NCBI GenBank assembly: GCA_021413675.1
Contig: JAIOQA010000284.1
Coordinates: forward strand, 1 to 52,287
Origin: Deltaproteobacteria bacterium
GTDB taxonomy: Bacteria > Myxococcota_A > Polyangia > Haliangiales > Haliangiaceae
Reading direction: 5' to 3'
DNA length: 52,287 nt
The position numbers and the translations under genes were made by a program. Of this stretch, positions 43,891 through 51,493 are shown piece after piece (positions within the stretch are counted from its first letter, which is position 1; each line of letters opens with the position of its first letter). A model generated the notes under the pieces. It ran no database searches. It had not been told where the DNA came from and was given only the letters and a program-made list of their open reading frames with translations.

Positions 43891-44619
43891 ATGCCCTGCC
43901 CGACCTGCGGCACCGACTGGCGCACCGATCTGCAGCGGCGGTTCGAGGACGGTCGTTACCACTACACGAGCCGGTGCGCGCGCGACCACACGATCGTCGA
44001 TGCGGGCGGTCCGAGCGACGAGACCCCGGCGCGGGCGGAGCGCCGGATCGCGCAGCGCGCGCTGATCGCGCGCATCCAGACGGCGCACTACGGCCGGCGC
44101 GAGCCGTGGCTCAAGGCGTGCGAGCTGGTGGACGGCGTGCGCGACGACCTCGCGCTCGCGGCGCTCGACGCGCACTACGCGGGACGCGCCGACGACGCGA
44201 GCCTTGCGATGGTCATCGAGCGCGGGCTGTGCGCCGCCCTGTACGTGCCCGAGGACGTGGCGTTCGACGTGCTCACGACCTCGCGCTGGCGGCCGATCGA
44301 TCGCGACCGCGCGCGGGCGCAGCTGCACGCGATGCAGGCGCGGCGCGCCGACGGCGAGGACGTTCGCCCGAGCGGTGCGCCGATCGAGGCGCAGCTCTTC
44401 GACGAGCTGTTCGCGCCCGACGAGGTCGCGCTGTACTCGAACGCGGCGTGGCTCGACGAGCTGCGCGCACACGTCGCGCGCGACGGCCTGGACGCGTGCC
44501 ACATCGAGATCGGCGACAACGCCGGCATGCCGGTGACGATCGGCCACGTGCTGGGCTGGAACTCGCACGCGATCGTCGCGCTCGATCGCGAGGTGCTCGC
44601 GATCGCGTTCGAGCCCTAG
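43891..44619 (+). CDS. Hypothetical protein with N-terminal Cys pair
   Basis: A 242-residue cytosolic protein of no recognised family. It opens MPCPTCGTDW, a CxxC zinc-knuckle half, with a further Cys in TSRCARDH that could complete a small zinc site. The remainder is mainly helical (AERRIAQRALIARIQTAH, LKACELVDGVRDDLALAALD, LFDELFAPDEVALYSNAAWL) and ends IGHVLGWNSHAIVALDREVL. It is divergent from DUF72. The TAG stop is part of a CTAG that forms the left edge of the inverted-repeat element at 44616-44780. Before the element inserted, this gene and the convergent 2OG oxygenase gene probably shared that CTAG. Confidence 0.65.
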   Translation: MPCPTCGTDWRTDLQRRFEDGRYHYTSRCARDHTIVDAGGPSDETPARAERRIAQRALIARIQTAHYGRREPWLKACELVDGVRDDLALAALDAHYAGRADDASLAMVIERGLCAALYVPEDVAFDVLTTSRWRPIDRDRARAQLHAMQARRADGEDVRPSGAPIEAQLFDELFAPDEVALYSNAAWLDELRAHVARDGLDACHIEIGDNAGMPVTIGHVLGWNSHAIVALDREVLAIAFEP

Positions 44620-44780
44620 TGCACCGCCTCCGATATCGGGTCAACGATCCGGCGCGCCTCGTCGCGGATCGCGGCGTTGCGGCACCTCGAGTTACAGGCA
44701 GTAGCCCATCGGCACCGCGCCTTGCGCTCCACGACGATCCACGCCGCCTCCTTGACCGGATATCGAAGGCGGTGCCCTAG
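44616..44780. mobile_element. MITE-like inverted-repeat element inserted at CTAG
   Basis: The ends 44616-44644 and 44752-44780 are 29-bp inverted repeats with only three mismatches; shared blocks are GCACCGCCT, CGATATC and GGTCAA, in that order. The interior is about 107 bp. Both outer edges are CTAG, a rare tetramer here and the preferred target of IS630/Tc1-mariner elements, which duplicate TA. It sits exactly between two convergent genes, and each edge supplies one gene's TAG stop. There is no transposase, so it would be a non-autonomous relic. On the minus strand the interior reads about 48 codons ending CRNAAIRDEARRIVDP and a TAG, with a CNSRCR zinc-knuckle-like motif; this may be a gene fragment or chance. 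Confidence 0.65.
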
Positions 44781-45511
44781 CGGTTCCGGAACCAGCCCGT
44801 GATCGCGTAGCGAGCGATCGGCGCGAAGGGCGGCACGTACGTGACGTTGTGCCGCTGCGGCACGGTGAACAGGTTGAGCGCGTTCCAGCGCGGCCGGAAG
44901 CCCGCGACGACGTCACCGTCGGCGTCGTAGAAGTTCAGGTAGCCGCCCCAGTCCGGGCGCCAGTCCTCGGCGCAGAGGTTGAGCACGTAGGCGACGCGGC
45001 GATCCTTGTCGGCGCCGAGGTCGTCGTGAACGGCCAGGAACTGCGTCGGGCAGAACAGCGTCGCCTGGGCGTCGGCCCGGCGGAGCTCGGGCATGCCGGT
45101 GACCGCGCGCACGAAGTCGAGGACCGGTCGATCGTTGAGGTACTCGAGCAGCATGTCGTGGGGCCCGTCGGGATCCCACTTGTCGCGATAGGCCTTCAGC
45201 ATCGGATACTGCGCGTAGGAGAAGGCGTAGTCGCGCGCGCGCATCGACGCGACCGTGGCTTCGGAGCGCGCGTCCAGCTCGGCGGGCGCCATGGCCTCGA
45301 GGGCGTCGGCGCGGATGCCGTCCGGTCCCCGCGCGCCGGCCTGCCAGGCCAGGCCCCACGGCGTCTCGGCTGCCAGGATCCGGTGCACGATCCGTGCGCT
45401 CGCCTCGGTGAGCACGTCGCGAACCTGCAGGCGCCGATGGCGCGCGAACGCCGCGGCCAGCGCGCCGACGTCGAGGGCGGGGTTGAGATCGAGGAGCCGC
45501 GCGCCATCCAT
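44777..45511 (-). CDS. 2OG-Fe(II) oxygenase
   Basis: A 244-residue iron- and 2-oxoglutarate-dependent dioxygenase of the prolyl-4-hydroxylase/SM-20-like group. The HxD...H triad is visible: His162 and Asp164 in LAVHDDLG, and His221 in VPQRHNVTYV. An Arg in IARYAITGWF would bind 2-oxoglutarate. A WGGYLNFYD segment follows the first ligands as in related enzymes. The N-terminal ~120 residues are helical (FARHRRLQVRDVL, AELDARSEATVASM). It is cytosolic and probably hydroxylates a protein or peptide side chain; the substrate is unknown. The start ATG 45511 has TAGGTC 7 nt upstream. The stop lies in the right edge CTAG of the inverted-repeat element. Confidence 0.85.
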   Translation of the reverse strand: MDGARLLDLNPALDVGALAAAFARHRRLQVRDVLTEASARIVHRILAAETPWGLAWQAGARGPDGIRADALEAMAPAELDARSEATVASMRARDYAFSYAQYPMLKAYRDKWDPDGPHDMLLEYLNDRPVLDFVRAVTGMPELRRADAQATLFCPTQFLAVHDDLGADKDRRVAYVLNLCAEDWRPDWGGYLNFYDADGDVVAGFRPRWNALNLFTVPQRHNVTYVPPFAPIARYAITGWFRNR

Positions 45512-45518
45512 GGGGACG

Positions 45519-45524
45519 GACCTA
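45519..45524 (-). promoter_or_regulatory. -10-like element of the 2OG oxygenase gene
   Basis: TAGGTC on the minus strand, preceded by TGG (extended -10), ending 7 nt before ATG 45511. Confidence 0.45.
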
Positions 45525-45566
45525 CCACGATCGGGCGCGCGCTCGCGACCGCGCCGAGGCCGCCGA

Positions 45567-46661
45567 TCATGCGGTCGCGAGGCGCAGCGCGAACCGCGCG
45601 CCGCCGCCGGGCGCGTCGTCGACGGTGAGCTCGCCGCCGTGCTGACGCGCGATCCGCCGGGCGATGGCGAGGCCGAGGCCGGTGCCGTCGCGTCCGGCGC
45701 CCGCGGCGCCGCGGCCGAACGGCTCGAAGATCCGGGCGCGCTCGGCCGGTGCGACGCCGGGGCCGGTGTCGTCGATCGTGATCGCCGCGGCCGCGCCCTC
45801 GCGCGCGATCGCCACGGTGACCGCGCCGCCGGCGGGCGTGTAGCGGATCGCGTTGCCCAGCAGGTTGCCGATCGCGATCGCGACCATCGCCTCCACGCCC
45901 TCGATCTCGATCGCGGCGGTCGCCGCGATCGTGAGCGTGACACCCGCCGCGCTCGCCTGCGCCGCGGCGCTCGCGCACGCGTCCTCGACGCACGCGTCGA
46001 GCGAGAACCGCGCGCGCGCGGTCGCGTCGCTCGGCCGCGCCAGGGCGAGCAGCGCCTCGACGACCTCGGTCAGCCGGCGCAGCTCGGCGAGCGTCGTGGT
46101 CGCGGTCGCGACCCAGGCCTCGGGCGTGCGCGGTCGGCGCAGCGCGACCTCGAGCTCGGTCGCCATCACCGCGAGCGGCGTGCGCAGCTCGTGCGAGGCC
46201 TCGGTCGCGTAGCGCCCGAGCGCGGCGAAGCCCTGCTCGAGCCGCGCGAACAGCCCGTTGAGCGCGCCGGTCAGCGCGGCCAGCTCGTCGTCGCGCGCCG
46301 GCACTGGCAACCGCTGGTCGAGCTCGGCGGCGGTCATCGCGCCGGCGGCGGCGATCACCTCGTCGATCGGCGCCAGCGCCTTGCGCGCGAGCACCAGCGC
46401 ACCGCCGACCGAGATCGCCAGCGCGAGCGGCGCGGCGATCGCCATCGCGAGCAGCATCTCGTCGCGCGCGTCGGCGGCGATCTCGTCGTCACTCTCCGGC
46501 GCCGCGCGATCGGCGATCTCGGCCTCCTCGTCGCGTTCCTCGATCACGACCATCGCGTACGCCGCGATCGCGAACACCGCGAGGCTGGCGAGCGTGGACA
46601 GCACCATCCACGCCGCGAGCCGGCGGCGCAGCGAGCGGCGGGGACGCACGGGCTCAGGCAT
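45567..46661 (-). CDS. Sensor histidine kinase of the efflux operon
   Basis: A 364-residue inner-membrane kinase. It has two membrane helices (about 18-40 and 69-92) around a short ~28-residue acidic periplasmic loop (ERDEEAEIADRAAPESDDE). A HAMP-like stretch follows (APIDEVIAAAGAMTAAELDQ), then the H-box ASHELRTPLAVM with the phospho-accepting His, and the ATP-binding boxes NLLGNAIRY (N), DDTGPGVAP (G1) and GTGLGLAIARR (G2). The loop is far smaller than in CusS-type metal sensors and has no His or Met cluster, so it may sense within the membrane or through a partner. Its start overlaps the response-regulator stop by 8 bp, so it is co-translated as the last gene of the operon. Confidence 0.94.
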   Translation of the reverse strand: MPEPVRPRRSLRRRLAAWMVLSTLASLAVFAIAAYAMVVIEERDEEAEIADRAAPESDDEIAADARDEMLLAMAIAAPLALAISVGGALVLARKALAPIDEVIAAAGAMTAAELDQRLPVPARDDELAALTGALNGLFARLEQGFAALGRYATEASHELRTPLAVMATELEVALRRPRTPEAWVATATTTLAELRRLTEVVEALLALARPSDATARARFSLDACVEDACASAAAQASAAGVTLTIAATAAIEIEGVEAMVAIAIGNLLGNAIRYTPAGGAVTVAIAREGAAAAITIDDTGPGVAPAERARIFEPFGRGAAGAGRDGTGLGLAIARRIARQHGGELTVDDAPGGGARFALRLATA

Positions 46662-47328
46662 CCGGATCCTCGTCGAGGCGGTAACCCTGCCCGCGCACGG
46701 TCGTGATCGCCGCGCCCCCGCCGACCAGCTTGCGCCGCAGGTGTGCGACGTGGACGTCGACGACGTTGGTGCCGGGATCGAAGTCGTAGCCGAAGACCTC
46801 GCGCAACAGCTCGGGGCGCCCGAGGGTCTCGCCGCGCCGGCGCAGGAACGCGACGAGCAGCGCGTGCTCGCGCGGCGACAGCGCGACCGCCTTGCCCGCG
46901 ACCTCGACGCGCCCGTCGTCCGAGGCGATCACGACCCGGCCGCAGGCCAGCGGCGCCCAGCGCGGCGCCGCGGCCCGGCGGGCGAGCGCCCGGACCCGCG
47001 CGAGCAGCTCGTCGAAGGCGAACGGCTTGATCAGGTAGTCGTCGGCGCCGGCATCGAGCGCCGCGACCCGCGCGGTCAGCGCGTCGCGCGCGGTCAGCAC
47101 CAGGATCGGCACCGGGTTGCCGTCGGCCCGGACCCGGGCGAGCACCTCCATGCCGTCGAGGTCGGGCAGCCCGAGATCGAGGATCGCGAGATCGATGTCG
47201 CGGCGCGCGAGGCGCGCGAGCGCCGCGGCGCCGGTCGCGGCGATCGTGACGACATGCCCCTCCTCGCGCAGGCCGCGCGCGATCGCGGTCGCGAGCCGGG
47301 TGGTGTCCTCGACGAGCAGGAGCTCCAT
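46654..47328 (-). CDS. OmpR/PhoB-type response regulator
   Basis: A 224-residue response regulator. The receiver domain carries the acidic pocket (LLVEDTTRL), the phospho-acceptor Asp (LAILDLGLPDLDG), Thr (LVLTARD) and Lys (YLIKPFAF). The C-terminal winged helix is of the OmpR type (LSPREHALLVAFLRRRGETL, VDVHVAHLRRKL, TTVRGQGYRLD). It lies 2 bp after the RND pump's stop and overlaps the kinase by 8 bp. The expected circuit is that kinase and regulator control transcription of their own pump operon. The promoter must lie upstream of the TolC gene, outside the window. Confidence 0.96.
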   Translation of the reverse strand: MELLLVEDTTRLATAIARGLREEGHVVTIAATGAAALARLARRDIDLAILDLGLPDLDGMEVLARVRADGNPVPILVLTARDALTARVAALDAGADDYLIKPFAFDELLARVRALARRAAAPRWAPLACGRVVIASDDGRVEVAGKAVALSPREHALLVAFLRRRGETLGRPELLREVFGYDFDPGTNVVDVHVAHLRRKLVGGGAAITTVRGQGYRLDEDPDA

Positions 47329-47330
47329 CG

Positions 47331-50300
47331 TCAGCCCCGCGCTCCTCGCCGCACGACCAGCGCCGCCAGCCCGGGCAGCACGAACAGCGTGACCGCCGTC
47401 GACAGCACCAGGCCGCCGATGACCGCGATCGCCAGCGGCCGCTGCAGCTCGGCGCCCGAGCCCACGCCGGCGGCGAGCGGCGCGAGCCCGGCGAGGGTCG
47501 CCGCGGTGGTCATGAGGATCGGGCGCAACCGGCGCTCGGCAGCCTCGACCAGGGCCTCCCCGATCGGCCGGCCGCTCGCGAGCTGATCGCGCGCGTGCTC
47601 GAGCAGGAGGATGCCGTTCTTCACCACGAGGCCGACCAGCAGGATGCACCCGGTGAGCGACGACAGATCGAGCGGCAGATCGGTCGCCACCAGCACCGCG
47701 AGCGCGCCGACCACCGCGAGCGGCGCGCCCAGCAGCACGACCATCGCGAGGTTGAGCGAGCCGAGCTGGACCAGGAGCACGATCAGCACGAGCACCGCGC
47801 CGATGCCCGCGACCACGAGCAGATCCGTGCGCGCGGCGCGGGCCGACGCCGCCTGCCCCGCCTGCTCGACCTGGATGCCGGGCGGGATGTGGGTCCGCGC
47901 GATCACCGCCGCCACCGCGTCCTCGGCGGCGCCGAGATCACCGCCAAGGACCGCCGCGGTCATGACGACCGCCGGCCGCAGGCCCTCGCGCCGCAGCACC
48001 GACGGCGACGGCGGCATGTCGAAGCGCACGTAGTCACCGATGAGCGCGCTCGCGGGGCCATACGCGATCGGCGCCGCGACCAGCGCCGTCAGATCGAAGC
48101 GGGTGCGATCGGCGAAGCGCGCACGCACGTCGAGGCTGCGCCCCGGGCGCTGCAGCTGCGCGACCACGCGCCCGGCGACCGCGACCTCGAGGTCGCCGGC
48201 GATGGTCTCGGGCTCGAGGCCGATGCGGCTGGCGGCGAGCCGCGCGACCGTCGCGCGCGCGACCGGCACGTCGCCCTCGAGGCCATCGAAGACATCGACC
48301 AGGTCCGGCACCGCGGTGATCGCGGGGCCGAGCGTGCGCGCGAGGTCGGCGAGCGCGCGCGGATCATCGCCGAGCAGGCGGACCTCGATCGGCGCGGGGT
48401 TGCCGGCGAGATCGGCGAGGACGTCCTGCAGCACCTGCACGAACTCGATGCGGGCCTCGGGCACCTCGTGCTCGAGGCGCTCGCGCAGGCCATCGATCAC
48501 CGCGAGGATCTCGCCGCGCTGCGCGCGCGGCACCAGCCGCACCATGATGTCGCCGCGGTTCTGCTGGGTCGCGGTGGCGGGGCCCATCTCGGACCCGGTG
48601 CGGCGCGTGAACGTCACGACCTCGGGCGTCGACATCAGCACCAGGTCGATGCGGCGCGCGATCCGATCGGTCTCCTCGAGCGAGGTGCCCGGCGGCAGGA
48701 AGAAGTCGACGACCAGCGCGCCCTCGTCGAGCGCCGGCAGGAAGCCGGTCGCGACCCGATCGGCGGCGAACACGCCGCCGGTCACCAGCAGCGCGACCGC
48801 GACCAGCGACAGCCACGCGTGCCGCACCAGCCAGCGCAGCGCGCCGGCGTAGAGCGCGACGCCGCGGCTGGATGCCTGCGCGGACTTCTGCCGCGCGCGC
48901 AGCACCCGCGCCGCGAGCAGCGGCGCCAGCGCGACCGCATAGACCAGCGACAGCAGCACCGCGGTCGAGAGCGTGGCCGCGAGCGCGCCGAGGAACGTGC
49001 CGGTCAGCCCCTCGACCAGCCCGAGCGGCACGAAGACGAGCACGGTCGTGAGCGTGGTGCCGATCAGCGCCGCGAGCAGGTCGCGCGTGCCCAGCTCGGC
49101 GGCCTCGGCCGGCGGGTGGCCGTCCTCGAGCCGCCGCACGATACCCTCGGTGATCACGATCGCGTCGTCGACGACCAGGCCGATCGACACCGCGAGGCCG
49201 CCGAGCGACATGAGGTTCAGGGTCAAGCCGGCCCAGTCCATGATCGCGAAGGTCGCGAGGAGCGCCAGCGGCACCGGCACGGCGGCGATGAGCCCCGCGC
49301 GCAGGTCGCGCAGGAACAGGCCGATGACGATCAGCGCCAGCGCCACGCCGACCAGGATCGCGTCGCGCACGCTCGCCATCGACGCCGTCACCAGCGCGGC
49401 CTCGTCGTAGACCGGCTCGACTCGCAGGCCCGCGGGCACGCCGCCAAGGGCGATCACCGCGGCGATCGCGTCGCGCGCGCCGGCGGCGACATCCACGGTG
49501 CTCGCGCCGGGCGCGCGCGCGACCGCGATGACCACCGCCTCGCCCTGGGGCGCGCTCACGATGACGGTCGGGTCCGCCGCGCCCTCGACCACGTCGGCGA
49601 CCGTCGACAGCGGCACCGGGCCGGTCGGGCCGTCGGCGATCGGCAGCGCCGCGAGCCCCGCGAGGTCGCCAGGCGAGGCGTCGACGATCACCGGCAGCGT
49701 CTGGTGCGCGTCGACCACGCGGCCGACGCCGAGCCGGACGTCGTGACGCGCCAGCCGATCGGCCAGCATCGAGGGCGTGAGGCCCATCGCGGCGAGCGGC
49801 CCGGGCTTGAGGATGATCTCGATCTCGCGGACCCGGCCGCCCTGGACCTCGACCGCGCCGACGCCGGGCACGCGCACCAGCGCCGGGCGCAGCACCCGAT
49901 CGGCGAGGTCGCGCAGGTCGCGCGGATCGGCCAGGCCCCGGCCCTTGCCCGGGCCGGTGACGTTGAACGTGATCACCGGGATCGCGGTCGGCAGCACCCG
50001 CTCGACCTCGAGCTCGGTGCCCGCGGGCAGCGCGACCTGATCGACCGCGGCCTGACACTGCTGCTGCGCGCGCAGCGGATCGACGCCGGGCGCGAGCTGC
50101 ACCGACAGCTCGACGGCGCCGCGGATCGTGCGCGCCCGCAGGTAGCGCACGCCGGGCACCACCGCGAGCGCCTGCTCGAGGGGGCGCGTGATCTGCGGCT
50201 CGAACAGCTCGGGCGGATCGGTGCCGTGGCGCGCGACCACGACGACGCGCGGGAACTGCATCTCGGGATAGATGCCGCTGGGCAGGCGCACGATCGCGCG

Positions 50301-50378
50301 CGCGCCCAGGCCGGCGAGGACCAGCGCGACCAGCCAGACCAGGCTCGGCCGCCGCGCGAGGATGCGCGCGAGGTTCAT
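47331..50378 (-). CDS. RND-family efflux permease
   Basis: A 1015-residue inner-membrane proton-driven pump of the AcrB/CusA fold. Two halves each contain one periplasmic docking/porter region; the expected 12 helices are visible (LVWLVALVLAGLGARAIV, ILVGVALALIVIGLFL, LSLGGLAVSIGLVVDDAIVI and others). The VDDAIV motif in helix 4 supplies the acidic proton-relay residues. It reads VDDAIVITEG, not the VDGAVxxxEN of metal-exporting CzcA/CusA pumps. The substrate therefore cannot be taken to be a metal. It works with the adaptor and TolC-like genes upstream to span both membranes. An in-frame GTG at 50396 overlaps the adaptor stop as GTGA and could be the real start, 6 codons earlier. Confidence 0.95.
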   Translation of the reverse strand: MNLARILARRPSLVWLVALVLAGLGARAIVRLPSGIYPEMQFPRVVVVARHGTDPPELFEPQITRPLEQALAVVPGVRYLRARTIRGAVELSVQLAPGVDPLRAQQQCQAAVDQVALPAGTELEVERVLPTAIPVITFNVTGPGKGRGLADPRDLRDLADRVLRPALVRVPGVGAVEVQGGRVREIEIILKPGPLAAMGLTPSMLADRLARHDVRLGVGRVVDAHQTLPVIVDASPGDLAGLAALPIADGPTGPVPLSTVADVVEGAADPTVIVSAPQGEAVVIAVARAPGASTVDVAAGARDAIAAVIALGGVPAGLRVEPVYDEAALVTASMASVRDAILVGVALALIVIGLFLRDLRAGLIAAVPVPLALLATFAIMDWAGLTLNLMSLGGLAVSIGLVVDDAIVITEGIVRRLEDGHPPAEAAELGTRDLLAALIGTTLTTVLVFVPLGLVEGLTGTFLGALAATLSTAVLLSLVYAVALAPLLAARVLRARQKSAQASSRGVALYAGALRWLVRHAWLSLVAVALLVTGGVFAADRVATGFLPALDEGALVVDFFLPPGTSLEETDRIARRIDLVLMSTPEVVTFTRRTGSEMGPATATQQNRGDIMVRLVPRAQRGEILAVIDGLRERLEHEVPEARIEFVQVLQDVLADLAGNPAPIEVRLLGDDPRALADLARTLGPAITAVPDLVDVFDGLEGDVPVARATVARLAASRIGLEPETIAGDLEVAVAGRVVAQLQRPGRSLDVRARFADRTRFDLTALVAAPIAYGPASALIGDYVRFDMPPSPSVLRREGLRPAVVMTAAVLGGDLGAAEDAVAAVIARTHIPPGIQVEQAGQAASARAARTDLLVVAGIGAVLVLIVLLVQLGSLNLAMVVLLGAPLAVVGALAVLVATDLPLDLSSLTGCILLVGLVVKNGILLLEHARDQLASGRPIGEALVEAAERRLRPILMTTAATLAGLAPLAAGVGSGAELQRPLAIAVIGGLVLSTAVTLFVLPGLAALVVRRGARG

Positions 50379-50392
50379 CCCGGGACCGCTGC

Positions 50393-51493
50393 TCACGGCG
50401 CCGGCTCGAGCGGCTGACCGTCCTCGATGCCGAGCGCGCGATCGATCACCACGCGATCGGTGGCGGTCACGCCGGACGCGATCTCGATCATCCCGCCGAG
50501 CGCGACGCCGCGCTCGATCGGATGGACCGCCGCGGTCATCGGCGCGTCGGCCTTCCCTGCCGCGCAGACCACGACCTCGTCCTCGCCCTCGGTCGATCGG
50601 CGGATCGCGGCGGCCGGCACGATCAGCCCTGCGCGCAGCACGCCGACGATCGACGCGGTGCCGGTCAGGCCGACCAGCAGCTGCTGATCCGCGGGCGGCG
50701 CGAGCTGGATGCGGACCGCGCCCAGCGAGGTCGCGGGATCGACCGCCAGCGCCACGCGCACGACCCGGCCGGGGACGAGCACGTCGGGCAGCGCGTCGAA
50801 CGCGATCGACGCGCGATCGCCGACGCGCAGCTCCATCAGCCGCGCCGCCGGCACCTCGGCGCGCAGCTCGAGCACCGCGAGATCCGCGAGCTCGACGATC
50901 GGCGTCGCCGGCGTGCCATCGACGGCCTCGCCGGCGCGGCGGAAGACGCGCAGCACCGTCCCGGCGACCGGCGCGCGGATCTCGGTGCGCGCGAGCTGGC
51001 CGGTCGCGACCCGACGACCGGCGCGCGCGGTCTCGAGCTCGGCCTGCGCGGCGGCGACGCGGGCGCGCGCGTCCTCGAGCTCCTTCTGCGGCGCGATGCC
51101 CTGGGCCTGCAGCCGCTCGGCGCGATCGCGCTGCGCGACCGCGTTGGCGAGCGCGGCCTCGGCCGAGGTCACCGCGGCGCGCGCGCTGTCGGCGCCGGCG
51201 GCGGTCGCGGGTTCGTCGATGGTCGCGATCACCTGGCCGGCCTTGACGCGATCGCCCTCCTCGACACCGAGCGCGCGCACGCGGCCGGCGATCGTCGAGG
51301 CGACCTGGGCATCGGTGCGGGCAGGCGGCGCGATCACGCCGCGCAGCGCGCGCGGATCGCTGACCATCGCGACCATCACGGGCGCGCAGGTCACCGGCGC
51401 GGTCGGCAGCGTCTCGGGCTCGGTGGGCGCGGCCGGTGCCGCGCTGCCACACGCCGCGAGCGCGATCGTGATCACGGCCCACGCTCGGATCAC
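50393..51493 (-). CDS. RND efflux adaptor (membrane fusion protein) lipoprotein
   Basis: A 366-residue periplasmic adaptor anchored by a lipid (lipobox LAAC, Cys15). The HlyD/AcrA order is clear: the lipoyl half-motif (IAGRVRALGVEEGDRVKAGQ), a long coiled-coil hairpin (ADSARAAVTSAEAALANAVA ... ELEDARARVAAAQAELETAR), the second lipoyl half (TEIRAPVAGTVLRVFRRAGE), the beta-barrel domain (LRVGDRASIAFDALP), and the membrane-proximal domain. It bridges the RND pump to TolC. The start is GTG, whose GTGA overlaps the TolC stop (51490-51493), and its own stop overlaps a GTG of the pump gene, so the three are translationally coupled. Confidence 0.95.
   Translation of the reverse strand: MIRAWAVITIALAACGSAAPAAPTEPETLPTAPVTCAPVMVAMVSDPRALRGVIAPPARTDAQVASTIAGRVRALGVEEGDRVKAGQVIATIDEPATAAGADSARAAVTSAEAALANAVAQRDRAERLQAQGIAPQKELEDARARVAAAQAELETARAGRRVATGQLARTEIRAPVAGTVLRVFRRAGEAVDGTPATPIVELADLAVLELRAEVPAARLMELRVGDRASIAFDALPDVLVPGRVVRVALAVDPATSLGAVRIQLAPPADQQLLVGLTGTASIVGVLRAGLIVPAAAIRRSTEGEDEVVVCAAGKADAPMTAAVHPIERGVALGGMIEIASGVTATDRVVIDRALGIEDGQPLEPAP

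Noticed and set aside
44616..44780. Interpretation as a bidirectional intrinsic terminator
   Set aside because: The arms are separated by ~107 bp and are far longer than terminator stems, there are no T-tracts, and the CTAG edges fit an insertion better.
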